A stretch of DNA of 64,000 nucleotides from NCBI GenBank assembly GCA_013824615.1, contig PNOC01000002.1, positions 61,369 through 125,368 of the forward strand, given 5' to 3'. The notes under the pieces were generated by a model, which ran no database searches, was not told the DNA's origin, and saw nothing but the letters and a program-made list of their open reading frames with translations. Shown piece after piece: positions 8,865 to 17,271 of the stretch (its first letter is position 1; each line of letters starts with the position of its first letter). This DNA is from Thermodesulfovibrio sp. (GTDB lineage Bacteria; Nitrospirota; Thermodesulfovibrionia; Thermodesulfovibrionales; UBA6898). Position numbers and translations under genes: made by a program.

Positions 8865-10459
8865 TGCAGCGCTTATGGATAAAAAATGTCTTCCGGCGGT
8901 TGAGCCTGATGCAGAAATTTTCTATGGCCATTATTCTGCTTATATTTCTGGCCGGAATCATCTATAGCACCCTCATTATCTCCCGGCAGCGCAGCTCTCT
9001 CCTCGCCGAGATGGAATACAGTCACCTGACCATGGTCCGCAACCTTGCCAAAGATGCGGTGGAGGCGCTCATTCAGCTCGATCCGCTCAGGCTGGATGAG
9101 CTGGTCAGAACAATCAGTCTGGCACCCGGAGTGACCGCTGTCGGCGTTCTTGATCAGAAGGCGAGGATCGTGGCACATACCAACCGCAGACTCCTCGGCA
9201 GCACCCGCAAAATTGTCACCACAGAGGAGCAGGAGGTTATGCTGCCGGAAGAGGGGACCAGAGAGATTATTGTTCCGGTGAGAGCCGGGACCGAGGTGAT
9301 AGGGATCGTTTTTGCCTCTTTTTCAAGAGACAGGATCAACAACAGCATTGACGAAGACATGAGAAAGCTGAAACAGTATATACTGGCTGTTTCAATCGGC
9401 ATCGGACTGCTCGGCATCTGGGGCGCCCTGCTGCTTGCCCGCTTTCTTACCACCCCCCTGAAGCAGGTAAAAGAACAGATGGGGCTCATCCAGGCAGGCA
9501 ATCTAGATGTTGCCGTGCCCCAGGAATATCTTCAGACCTGCGTTGATATTCTCGCCTGCAGGGACAGCACCTGTCCTGCCTATGGCAAGCTGCGCTGCTG
9601 GGACATCCCGGGCACACGCTGCGGCGGAGAGATCCAAACCGACCCTGCTGCAAAGATCTGCAGCTGCAAGGTCTGCCCGGTCTACCGCGAGTATTGCGGG
9701 GATGAGATCGGCGAAGTGACCGAGGTATTCAACCAGATGGTGCGGCGACTAAAGGCAAGCGTCAGCGAACTCGAAGAAACAACCCTTGAGAAGGCGAGGC
9801 TTGAAAAACTGTCTGCCCTTGGAGAAATGTCGATGACCGTTGCCCATGAGATCAAAAACCCTCTCAATGCTATCAGGGGAGCCACAACCTACCTGAAAGA
9901 GAATTTCGAAGGTGAAGTGCTTCAGGAATTTCTTTCGATCATCGACGAAGAAACACGGCGGCTGAACGAGATCGTCACCAGCATCCTGCGGTACGCCAAA
10001 CCAACGCCGCTCCGGCATGAGACAGCTGACCTCAACCGGGTAATCAGGGAGACGACTGAACTGGTCCGCCAGGAGGCGACCGAGAGCAATGTCGAACTGA
10101 CCCTGTGTCTGGACGAGGCTTTGCCGGTTTTCAGGTTTGATCCCCGGCAGTTCAAACAGGCTCTCCTGAATCTCCTGGTAAATGCGCTTGATGCAACCCG
10201 GGCCGGGGACACGATCAGGATATCGACCCGGCTTGTGGATTCCCGCGCTCTTGTTATACTAGAAGACACAGGAAAAGGAATGAGCAGCGCGATTGTGGCC
10301 GACATCTTCAAACCCTTCTTCACCACCAAGACCCGCGGTTCCGGGCTCGGACTGGCCTGCGTCGAGCGCATTATCCGCGACCACCGCGGCGAGATTACCG
10401 CCAGAAGCGAAGAGGGAAAAGGGACAGAGTTCAGAATTCTCCTCCCTCTCTGGAGCTGA
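8864..10459 (+). CDS. Sensor histidine kinase with a nine-cysteine insert after HAMP
   Basis: 531 residues. Membrane segments at about 18-40 and 172-195 flank a periplasmic sensor with GVTAVGVLDQKARIVAHTN. The HAMP region is interrupted at residues 226-278 by a cluster of nine cysteines (226, 232, 237, 245, 253, 266, 268, 271, 278), including CPAYG, CW and CSCKVC. Then come HisKA (SMTVAHEIKNPLNAIRG, His328) and HATPase (NALDAT, DTGKGM, GSGLGLA). The cysteines suggest a metal or redox centre between membrane sensor and kinase core; this is inference. It is coupled to the PhnD-like gene (1-base overlap) and followed one base later by its likely partner, the NtrC-type regulator. Confidence 0.9.
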   Translation: MQRLWIKNVFRRLSLMQKFSMAIILLIFLAGIIYSTLIISRQRSSLLAEMEYSHLTMVRNLAKDAVEALIQLDPLRLDELVRTISLAPGVTAVGVLDQKARIVAHTNRRLLGSTRKIVTTEEQEVMLPEEGTREIIVPVRAGTEVIGIVFASFSRDRINNSIDEDMRKLKQYILAVSIGIGLLGIWGALLLARFLTTPLKQVKEQMGLIQAGNLDVAVPQEYLQTCVDILACRDSTCPAYGKLRCWDIPGTRCGGEIQTDPAAKICSCKVCPVYREYCGDEIGEVTEVFNQMVRRLKASVSELEETTLEKARLEKLSALGEMSMTVAHEIKNPLNAIRGATTYLKENFEGEVLQEFLSIIDEETRRLNEIVTSILRYAKPTPLRHETADLNRVIRETTELVRQEATESNVELTLCLDEALPVFRFDPRQFKQALLNLLVNALDATRAGDTIRISTRLVDSRALVILEDTGKGMSSAIVADIFKPFFTTKTRGSGLGLACVERIIRDHRGEITARSEEGKGTEFRILLPLWS

Positions 10460-10460
10460 G

Positions 10461-11819
10461 ATGGAGACCATAGGTAAAATTCTTCTTATCGATGACGAGC
10501 CGAACACCCTGAAGGTGCTCTCGGCGATTCTGAAAAAAAACAGGTACGACGTTATAACGGCAAAGACTGCAGAAGAGGGACTGGACCGGCTGGCAAAGTT
10601 TGAGGTAGATCTTGTTATTACGGATTACCGGCTTCCGGGAATGAACGGGGCAGGATTCGTTGACGCCATACGCTCGTCCGGCAGAAAAATGCCGGTGATT
10701 GTCCTGACAGCGTATGGTTCAATCGAGAAGGCGGTAGATGCCATGAAGCGCGGTGCCTTCAGTTATCTGGCCAAACCTGTCAACCCCGATGCGCTCCTGA
10801 CGTCGGCCCGCGAAGCCATAGAAAAACATCGCCTTATTCTTGAAAACATCTCCCTGAAATCACAACTCAAAGAGCGCAACAGCTTTAAAAACATCGTGGG
10901 CAAGAGCAAGGTGATGCAGGATTTTTTCACCATGATCGAGACCGTCGGCCGGAGCCATTCAAGCGTACTCATCAGCGGCGAAAGCGGCACCGGCAAGGAA
11001 TTGGTGGCGCGGGCCATACACTATGTCTCACCACGCGCCGATGGTCCGTTTATAACCATAGACTGTGCCTCTCTTCCTGAAGCCCTGCTCGAGAGTGAAC
11101 TCTTCGGCCACGAAAAAGGCGCTTTCACAACCGCATACGACCGGAAGGTCGGACAGATTGAACTCGGCCAGGGAGGCACCGTGCTGCTGGATGAAGTCGG
11201 AGAACTGCCTCTTTCCCTCCAGAAGAAATTTCTCCGCTTCCTCCAGGAGCGGGAAATTCTTCGGGTCGGGGGCAAAACCCGGATTAAGGTCGATGTACGT
11301 ATCATCGCTGCCACCAACCGCAACCTTGAAGCCCTGGTAAAGGAATCCGCCTTCAGAGAAGACCTTTTTTACCGGCTGAATGTGGTCAGTCTCACCGTAC
11401 CTCCTCTCAGGGACAGAAAAGATGATATTCCGCTCCTGGCCCGCCATTTTCTGGGGCGCTTGAATGAAGAAAACCGCAAGGCGATTAACGGAATTGAGGT
11501 GGAAGTCATGCAGCTCTTCATGGACCATGACTGGCCGGGCAACGTACGGGAGCTCGAAAATACGATTGAACGTGCCGTGGTACTCTGCCCGAGTGATACA
11601 ATAACCACGCCGCACCTGCCTGCCTCGCTCAGAGGCAAGAGCCGCGCGGCAGAAGAGCCTGCAGGTGAAATGAATTTTTCAACTGTAGAAAAAAGACTCC
11701 TGCTCGGGGCTCTCGGCAAGACCTCCTGGAACCAGACCAGGGCTGCCGAGGTGCTCGGCATCTCCCGGAAGCAGCTGCGAACCAAGATGAAACATCACGG
11801 TCTTTTGACTGAAGAATAA
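10461..11819 (+). CDS. NtrC-family sigma-54-dependent response regulator
   Basis: 452 residues. The receiver (about 1-125) has LLIDDE and VITDYRLPGMNG. The AAA+ domain (about 143-375) has Walker A GESGTGKE, Walker B GGTVLLDEVGELP and arginine region FREDLFYRLNVV. The C-terminal Fis-like helix-turn-helix is NQTRAAEVLGISRKQLRTKMK. The loop that touches sigma-54, normally GAFTGA, reads GAFTTA here. A longer frame starts at 10293 but overlaps the kinase by 167 bases; the ATG one base after the kinase stop begins exactly at the receiver. It is the likely output of the kinase at 8864, and a candidate activator of the sigma-54 promoter at 15548, though that link is not shown. Confidence 0.92.
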   Translation: METIGKILLIDDEPNTLKVLSAILKKNRYDVITAKTAEEGLDRLAKFEVDLVITDYRLPGMNGAGFVDAIRSSGRKMPVIVLTAYGSIEKAVDAMKRGAFSYLAKPVNPDALLTSAREAIEKHRLILENISLKSQLKERNSFKNIVGKSKVMQDFFTMIETVGRSHSSVLISGESGTGKELVARAIHYVSPRADGPFITIDCASLPEALLESELFGHEKGAFTTAYDRKVGQIELGQGGTVLLDEVGELPLSLQKKFLRFLQEREILRVGGKTRIKVDVRIIAATNRNLEALVKESAFREDLFYRLNVVSLTVPPLRDRKDDIPLLARHFLGRLNEENRKAINGIEVEVMQLFMDHDWPGNVRELENTIERAVVLCPSDTITTPHLPASLRGKSRAAEEPAGEMNFSTVEKRLLLGALGKTSWNQTRAAEVLGISRKQLRTKMKHHGLLTEE

Positions 11820-11893
11820 TGCAGTCGTATAACATCACCGGGAGCATGCTTGCCCCGTCACGAAAACTCTCTGTTTTTTCCGCTTCGGGCCGG

Positions 11894-11917
11894 TAACCCG
11901 GTCCTGGGTTATTTTGT
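11894..11917 (+). terminator. Candidate terminator after the NtrC-type regulator
   Basis: TAACCC and GGGTTA form a six-base stem around a GGTCCT loop, followed by TTTTG. The stem is short, so this is tentative. It lies between the regulator stop and the next kinase. Confidence 0.35.
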
Positions 11918-11952
11918 TTGGCACACAACTCTTAATGTAGTAACATTTAAGC

Positions 11953-14628
11953 ATGGCTGACATGCAAAATAAACCAGATAACGATCTGAAACCCGTGAAC
12001 TCTCCTCCCGAACTGAATTCCATGTACCGGGCGGCCATTGAGACATCTGCGGATGGCTTCCATCTATTGGATGCTGAAGGCCGCATTCTCGAGGTGAACA
12101 ATGCCTATGTGAAGCGCTCGGGGTACAGCCGCGAAGAACTGCTGACCATGCGCATCACAGACCTTGAAGCAAAGGAATCTCCGGACGAAACAGCCGCACG
12201 CATCAGGAAGGTCATGAACCATGGAAGCGATAACTTCGAATCACTCCACCGAGCCAAAGACGGGACAATGTGGCAGGTGGAGGTGACGGTTACGTACTGG
12301 AAGATCGAAAAGGGCCGGTTCTTCTGTTTCCTGCGCGACATCACCGAGCGCAAACAGGCGGAACAGCAGGTCCGTGACTCCGGGGAAAAGTTCCGCTCCA
12401 TTTATGAGAACATCGGCATCGGCGTCGCGCTGATCGGCAGGGATATGCAGATTCTTTCGATCAACCCGCAGATGCAGAAGTGGTTCCCGCATATAGACAT
12501 GAAGCAGCAGCATATCTGCTACCAGAGCTTCAACACTCCGCCGCAGGAAAGTTTATGCAGCTATTGCCCGACCGTGCTCACCATGGAGGACGGACAGGTC
12601 CATACGGCTGTTACCGACACGCCGACTCCGGATGGAGTACGGCATTACCGGATAATATCGACACCGTTGCTGACAGCAGATGGATCAATAGCAGCAGCCA
12701 TCGAGATGGTGGAGGACATCACCGAACGCATGCGGACGGAGCAGGCCCTGCGTGAGATAAAAGAGTTATTTGCGCTGGTTATGCGCTACTCCCCGATCCA
12801 TGTCTTCATCAAAGAGGTAACTTCCACCGAGAGCCGCGTGCTGCAGGCAAGCGAAAATTTTCAGGAGATGATCGGCATTCCCGGCTCGGCGATGGCAGGC
12901 AAGAGCATGTCGGAGCTTTTTCCACCGGAATTCGCTGCCAAGATAACCGCTGATGACTGGACAGTGGTTTCCGGAGGTATTGTCCTGAAACTTGAGGAAC
13001 AATTGAATGGCCGCTCCTATACGACTATCAAGTTCCCGATAGTCCTCGGAGAAAAAACGCTGCTTGCCGGATACACCATCGACATCAGCGATCGAAAACG
13101 TTCAGAAGAAGCGCTCCGGCAGAGCGAGGAGTTTGTCCGGAGCATCCTGGACACCGTCGATGAAGGGTTCATCGTCATCGACCGGGACTACCGCATCCTG
13201 ACAGCCAACAAGGCCTATTGCAGCCAGGTAGGAGGATGCGATGAAAAGGTCATCGGCAGCTACTGCTATGAAATATCGCACAAGACGAGCAGACCCTGTT
13301 TTGAAGAAGGCGAAGAATGCGCTACATACCAGGCATTTAAAACAGGAACCCCTCATACAGCCCTGCATCGCCACAAAGATGCCCGGGGCAATATCCTCTA
13401 TGCAGAGACCAAGGCCTTTCCCCTCAAAGATGCCTCCGGCGTTGTGACCTCGGTCATCGAGGTGATCAATAACGTCACTGAAAAATATTTGCTCGAGGAC
13501 GAAAGGCTCAAGACCCAGAAGCTCGAATCCATAGGCACCCTTGCAGGCGGCATTGCCCACGACTTCAATAATCTTCTGCAGGGTGTGTTCGGATACATCT
13601 CCATGGCAAAAATCACCCATGACCAGAAGGAAAAATCCCTTGCCATGCTCAGTCAGGCAGAGGAAGCCCTTCATATGTCGGTGAACCTCACCACCCAGCT
13701 GCTCACCTTCTCCAAGGGTGGCAAGCCCCTTAAAAAATTGATCCGGCTCGAATCAACGATCGAAAATGCCGTGAAATTCGCACTGAGCGGTTCCCACACA
13801 GACTATCGGATGGACATTGATTCTGACCTCTGGTCTGTGGAAGCAGATGCGGGGCAGCTTGCCCAGGTCATACAGAATATCGTCCTGAATGCGAATGAGG
13901 CGATGGCTGGACGGGGCACGATATGTATCTCTGTCAGGAATATTGATATCCCGGCAAACTCCGGCCACCTGCTGACGCAAGGGGGGCAGTTCGTGCAGAT
14001 AGATATTCAGGACACAGGCACAGGCATACCCACCAAGAACCTCTCGAAGATCTTCGATCCCTACTTTACGACCAAGCAGAAAGGAAGCGGTCTCGGACTG
14101 GCAACATCGTATTCGATCATAAGAAACCACGGCGGCGCGATCGAGGTGAAATCAGAACTAAACAGAGGGGCAACATTCACGATCTATCTTCCTGCGTCCA
14201 GGAGTGTGGAGACCGTACCGCAGGCGACTGTTTCATCTGCTGTTGGAACCAGGAAGGGTAGAATTCTCCTGATGGATGATGAGGATTTCGTGAGGGATGT
14301 TGCACGGGAGATGATCATTGCCCTTGGCCATGAAGCCGAAGGAGCAGAAGATGGCAGGAAGGCAATAGAGCTGTTCAGTCGGGCCAGGGAGATTGGCCGG
14401 CCATTCGATCTGGTGATTCTTGATCTTACGGTAAAAGGCGGAATGGGTGGTGAAGAGGCGATTGCCAGGATCCGGGATATTGATCCCCATGTCAAGGCAG
14501 TCGTCTCCAGCGGATATGCAGACAGTGCGGTTGTGGCTGATTATCGTGCATATGGGTTTTCAGCCGTACTCAATAAGCCCTACAGGATAGATGCTCTGCA
14601 GAATTGCCTTAATCAATGTATTACTTAA
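11953..14628 (+). CDS. Soluble four-PAS hybrid histidine kinase
   Basis: 891 residues without membrane segments, so probably cytoplasmic. Four PAS domains occupy about 20-140, 145-262, 265-380 and 385-505. The second (FNTPPQESLCSYCPTVLTMEDG) and fourth (SRPCFEEGEECATY) carry pairs of cysteines and could hold a redox or metal site. HisKA is GGIAHDFNNLLQG with His536, HATPase has NIVLNANEAM and GSGLGLATSY, and the receiver (about 770-888) has Asp824. It has no linked response regulator beyond its own receiver. The start ATG lacks a strong ribosome site, so a slightly different start is possible. Its catalytic half matches those at 4077 and 60129. Confidence 0.9.
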   Translation: MADMQNKPDNDLKPVNSPPELNSMYRAAIETSADGFHLLDAEGRILEVNNAYVKRSGYSREELLTMRITDLEAKESPDETAARIRKVMNHGSDNFESLHRAKDGTMWQVEVTVTYWKIEKGRFFCFLRDITERKQAEQQVRDSGEKFRSIYENIGIGVALIGRDMQILSINPQMQKWFPHIDMKQQHICYQSFNTPPQESLCSYCPTVLTMEDGQVHTAVTDTPTPDGVRHYRIISTPLLTADGSIAAAIEMVEDITERMRTEQALREIKELFALVMRYSPIHVFIKEVTSTESRVLQASENFQEMIGIPGSAMAGKSMSELFPPEFAAKITADDWTVVSGGIVLKLEEQLNGRSYTTIKFPIVLGEKTLLAGYTIDISDRKRSEEALRQSEEFVRSILDTVDEGFIVIDRDYRILTANKAYCSQVGGCDEKVIGSYCYEISHKTSRPCFEEGEECATYQAFKTGTPHTALHRHKDARGNILYAETKAFPLKDASGVVTSVIEVINNVTEKYLLEDERLKTQKLESIGTLAGGIAHDFNNLLQGVFGYISMAKITHDQKEKSLAMLSQAEEALHMSVNLTTQLLTFSKGGKPLKKLIRLESTIENAVKFALSGSHTDYRMDIDSDLWSVEADAGQLAQVIQNIVLNANEAMAGRGTICISVRNIDIPANSGHLLTQGGQFVQIDIQDTGTGIPTKNLSKIFDPYFTTKQKGSGLGLATSYSIIRNHGGAIEVKSELNRGATFTIYLPASRSVETVPQATVSSAVGTRKGRILLMDDEDFVRDVAREMIIALGHEAEGAEDGRKAIELFSRAREIGRPFDLVILDLTVKGGMGGEEAIARIRDIDPHVKAVVSSGYADSAVVADYRAYGFSAVLNKPYRIDALQNCLNQCIT

Positions 14629-14718
14629 AACGCCCGGGAGTGTACCCCCGCATTCCGACACTTTTAAGAGCGGTCTGCTCTATAACCCCGGCAGACCATA
14701 TTCTCTGCCATTTATTCT

Positions 14719-14747
14719 TTGCATTCAACGTCTTCAAGGCCTATAAT
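14719..14747 (+). promoter_or_regulatory. Sigma-70-type promoter for the small secreted protein
   Basis: TTGCAT at 14719-14724 and a perfect TATAAT at 14742-14747, exactly 17 bases apart. Transcription would start near 14754, leaving a leader of about 138 bases before the ATG at 14892. Confidence 0.6.
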
Positions 14748-14754
14748 ATGGTCG

Positions 14755-14890
14755 ATACTTGTCGAAACAATTACAATTTAGCTTCGAAAGGAGGGAATAG
14801 CAGACTGTTGGGGAAAAGGATGAAGCAGCGGGGACTATGCCGCCTTCTTACGTAATAACAAACACTGACTTGAAGAAGAAAGGAAAACAC
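14755..14890 (+). promoter_or_regulatory. Long structured leader, possibly a riboswitch
   Basis: About 136 bases between the promoter and the next gene. It contains CTTC-GAAA-GGAG, a hairpin with a GAAA tetraloop, then a GGGA run and a later GCGGGGACTATGCCGC hairpin-like stretch. The order of a CGAAAG loop, GGGA and GC-rich second stem is faintly like class I cyclic-di-GMP riboswitches (GEMM), but the core GGACGCAAAG motif is not intact. I treat it only as a structured leader. Confidence 0.2.
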
Positions 14891-14891
14891 T

Positions 14892-15335
14892 ATGCAGAAA
14901 AAAACATGGCTGATAATCGCAGTTATTTCGATTGCTCTTACATCGTTATGCACCGGCACCGCTTTTTCGGCTGAGGCAGCCCTCTATCTCGATCAGCAGA
15001 CTGACTACCCGAGGACGGATTTCGGTAGCGGGTCCTATACAGGCTATACATTTCTCTGGGCGGGAAATGTATGGTACAACGGTGTTCATATCGGCGATTT
15101 TACGGCAAACATAACGAAAACAACCTTTACAGGATACGACGGCGTTGTCATGAACTATGACATCATCATACCGCAGGGAGGAGCGATTGCAGAGTTTTTC
15201 TCGGTAAGGGCCAACCACATTTCAACCGGAAGCGGAGCTGCGAAAGGTATAATCTATGCAACATCGCCTGCCTGGAGTAACATGGTCGGCCTTCCCGTCA
15301 ATATTTACGGCGATACACTGATTATCACGTATTAG
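14892..15335 (+). CDS. Small secreted protein of unknown function
   Basis: 147 residues with a clear Sec signal peptide (positively charged start, hydrophobic 6-22, cleavage after TAFSA about residue 27). The mature part is rich in Tyr, Gly, Thr and Ser (SGSYTGYTFLWAGNVWYNG), as in beta-sheet surface or matrix proteins, and has no cysteine. I recognise no family. AAAGGA precedes the ATG by 8 bases. It is a single-gene transcript: its own promoter lies upstream at 14719 and a strong terminator follows at 15347. Confidence 0.75.
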   Translation: MQKKTWLIIAVISIALTSLCTGTAFSAEAALYLDQQTDYPRTDFGSGSYTGYTFLWAGNVWYNGVHIGDFTANITKTTFTGYDGVVMNYDIIIPQGGAIAEFFSVRANHISTGSGAAKGIIYATSPAWSNMVGLPVNIYGDTLIITY

Positions 15336-15346
15336 GAAACTTCTGA

Positions 15347-15382
15347 AATGCTGCCGGTCTTCCGGGCCGGCGGCATTTTTTG
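15347..15382 (+). terminator. Rho-independent terminator
   Basis: AATGCTGCCGG pairs with CCGGCGGCATT over 11 positions (one G-T wobble) around a 9-base loop, followed by six T. It starts 12 bases after the stop of the small secreted protein and separates it from the sigma-54 operon. Confidence 0.85.
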
Positions 15383-15414
15383 CCTTTAGCATAGGCGGAA
15401 AAAGCATCCTGCAA

Positions 15415-15432
15415 CTGTCCCAATCGGGACAG
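15415..15432. promoter_or_regulatory. Palindromic enhancer site 1 for a sigma-54 activator
   Basis: CTGTCCC-AATC-GGGACAG is a perfect inverted repeat of 7-base arms. It lies about 116-133 bases upstream of the sigma-54 promoter at 15548, a normal place for an NtrC-type activator site. A weaker copy follows 31 bases later. The cognate regulator is not identified. Confidence 0.6.
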
Positions 15433-15445
15433 CTTTACTGCTCAA

Positions 15446-15463
15446 CTGTGCTGTATGGGACAA
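15446..15463. promoter_or_regulatory. Palindromic enhancer site 2 (imperfect copy)
   Basis: CTGTGCT-GTAT-GGGACAA repeats the site at 15415, with 5 of 7 bases kept in the left arm and 6 of 7 in the right. Centres are 31 bases apart, about three helical turns, so two activator dimers would bind the same DNA face. Confidence 0.5.
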
Positions 15464-15547
15464 GAGCATGCGATATCTTCTTACCCCCTAACCTCCTACA
15501 CCCTTTTATATGCTGATAAATTCTCCTTATAAACTTCTCCTCTGTCA

Positions 15548-15563
15548 TGGCACACCTATTGCT
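15548..15563 (+). promoter_or_regulatory. Sigma-54 (-24/-12) promoter
   Basis: TGGCAC-ACCTA-TTGCT matches the sigma-54 consensus (TGGCAC, five bases, TTGCW) at every position. It lies 40 bases before the ATG at 15603 and downstream of two palindromic activator sites. It should drive the TauE/SafE and molybdopterin enzyme operon. Confidence 0.85.
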
Positions 15564-15602
15564 GTGTTATGCACAATGTACTAAATCCAAAGGAGGAGTG
15601 GT

Positions 15603-16862
15603 ATGAAGCGATTCCTTGTAGTGTTCGGACTCATAATTCTTGCTGCAGTAACAGCCGCAATCCAGGACGGGGCCTTTGCAGAAAAGCCGAAAGAAGCGGT
15701 CACTCAGCAGGCACAAAAAACAGAGGCATCGCCTGCACCTGAAGCGGCCGGTGCTCCCACAATTCAGATCGACAAGACCACCCTGAACAACGGCGGGACG
15801 ATCATTGTAACCGGTACAGCTCCTGCGGGAAAACCGGTCTATCTTGAAATCTGGTCTGACAAAAAGGTGAAGGCCTCCCGTTTTGATGCTGAAAAGGACA
15901 AAGAAACCGGCAAACGTCCATATATTCTCTACATGACGCTGGAGATGCCGGCCTACTATAAGATCTTCATGCCGAAAGAGCAGAAAGAGCAGCTCGACAA
16001 GTTCAAAAAAGAGGGGAAAAAATGGTCCTATTCCCAGGCCCTGAAGGATATGGGTGCTGATATAGCCTATTCCTCTCCTGCCAAGGCAAAGATCGACCGC
16101 TATCAGGCAACGCTGACAGGCAGCATAATCGGCTCCCGGGGAGAACTGCTGCCGCAGATGGACGACAAGGAGAACAAAAAGCGCTCCATGCAGCTGATAA
16201 AGGCCAGGTTCAGAAGCCCGGACAAGGTCTTCGGCACCGACGTGGTCACGAACCCCGACGGCACGTATACGGCAGAGATCAAGATCAGGAAGGGCGTTGC
16301 CGACGGCAAGTATACCATAGTTGCCGTTGCAGACAAGAACGCCAAGAGCCAGCCGGTCTCCTTCGAAAATACGATCAACTTTCCGAATCTGTATCTTTCC
16401 AATGCCGGCACCAGCCTGAACCTTATCGGTCCGTTCTTCCTGGCCCTCGGCATCGCCATCTTCGGGGTCCTGATGGGCGCCGGCGGCGGCTTTATCATGA
16501 ATCCGCTGCTCGTTATGCTCTGGCCCCTGCCGCATACCATCGTGGCCGGGACAGTCATGCCGACTGTCCTTTTCTCCCAGGCGAGCGGCATCTATAACTA
16601 CTCGAAGATCAAGTTCATCAACTGGAAGCTCGGGGTCGCCATAGGACTTGCGATGGTGGTCGGCGGGTTCATCGGCCCGAAGATGACCGAGATGATCACT
16701 CTCGATCAGTTCAAGTTCGTCTTCGGATGGATACTGATCATCCTTGCGGGGCTCATGTTCTGGCAGACTACCCCTGGTTATATTGCCAAGAACAAGAAAG
16801 AGCAGGCAATACTGAAGGAATTCAAGAGCAAGGCCGAGGCATCGGCAAAAACAAAGGCATAA
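15603..16862 (+). CDS. TauE/SafE-type exporter, first half, with large N-terminal exported domain
   Basis: 419 residues. A signal peptide (about 1-25) is followed by an Ala/Pro/Lys-rich linker and a region (about 45-265) with an Ig-like start, IDKTTLNNGGTIIVTGTAPAGKPVYLEIWS, that should be periplasmic. About four membrane segments follow (270-400), starting with ALGIAIFGVLMGAGGGFIMNPLLVM, the glycine-rich TauE/SafE repeat. The C-terminal tail is Lys/Ala-rich. TauE/SafE proteins export sulfite, sulfoacetate or related sulfur anions. Only one repeat of the usual two is here; the second is the next gene, so the two chains probably pair. AAAGGAGGAG precedes the ATG. It heads a sigma-54 operon. 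Confidence 0.8.
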   Translation: MKRFLVVFGLIILAAVTAAIQDGAFAEKPKEAVTQQAQKTEASPAPEAAGAPTIQIDKTTLNNGGTIIVTGTAPAGKPVYLEIWSDKKVKASRFDAEKDKETGKRPYILYMTLEMPAYYKIFMPKEQKEQLDKFKKEGKKWSYSQALKDMGADIAYSSPAKAKIDRYQATLTGSIIGSRGELLPQMDDKENKKRSMQLIKARFRSPDKVFGTDVVTNPDGTYTAEIKIRKGVADGKYTIVAVADKNAKSQPVSFENTINFPNLYLSNAGTSLNLIGPFFLALGIAIFGVLMGAGGGFIMNPLLVMLWPLPHTIVAGTVMPTVLFSQASGIYNYSKIKFINWKLGVAIGLAMVVGGFIGPKMTEMITLDQFKFVFGWILIILAGLMFWQTTPGYIAKNKKEQAILKEFKSKAEASAKTKA

Positions 16863-16873
16863 GGAGGCCTGAT

Positions 16874-17263
16874 ATGATAGTTACATTCTGGGGACACGAA
16901 TTCAAGGTTAATCTCATTATCGGCTGCCTCGGCGGTTTTATCATCGCGATAATATCCTCCATGTTCGGCTTTGGCGGAGGACCGTTCATGGTCCCGCTGA
17001 TGACCGTGGGACTTGGACTGCCGATGTACGTTGTGGTCGGCAGTTCGCTTCTGGCCATCTTTTTCAATACACTTATGGGCACCATGCGCCATTATCAGTT
17101 CGGGAACTTTGACCTGACGTTGTTCCTGATCATGTTCCCCGCAGCCATACTCGGCGGGTTTATCGCGCCGCAGATCGCAAAACGGGTGAGTCCCCTGGTG
17201 GTGAAAAGGGTTGCGGTCGCAGGACTGCTAATCCTTGCCCTGAACCTGCTGGGAGTATACTAG
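16874..17263 (+). CDS. TauE/SafE-type exporter, second half
   Basis: 129 residues with about four membrane segments and the second copy of the TauE/SafE repeat (IIAIISSMFGFGGGPFMVPLMTVGLGLP). It has no signal peptide or extra domain. The chosen ATG is preceded by AAGGAGG at 8 bases; a longer frame beginning at 16727 would run through the previous gene and is not supported. Full-length TauE/SafE proteins of about 250 residues hold both repeats in one chain, so this and the previous gene look like a split transporter. The enzyme genes downstream suggest a sulfur anion as substrate, but this is inference. Confidence 0.82.
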   Translation: MIVTFWGHEFKVNLIIGCLGGFIIAIISSMFGFGGGPFMVPLMTVGLGLPMYVVVGSSLLAIFFNTLMGTMRHYQFGNFDLTLFLIMFPAAILGGFIAPQIAKRVSPLVVKRVAVAGLLILALNLLGVY

Positions 17264-17271
17264 CAGCAATC

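Noticed and set aside
11919..11934. TGGCAC resembling a sigma-54 -24 box before the kinase at 11953
   Set aside because: The -12 half reads TCTTA instead of TTGC, so the promoter is incomplete.
15567..16535. 322-codon open frame on the minus strand
   Set aside because: Shadow of the TauE/SafE gene; Cys/Arg-rich composition is typical of an opposite-strand frame.
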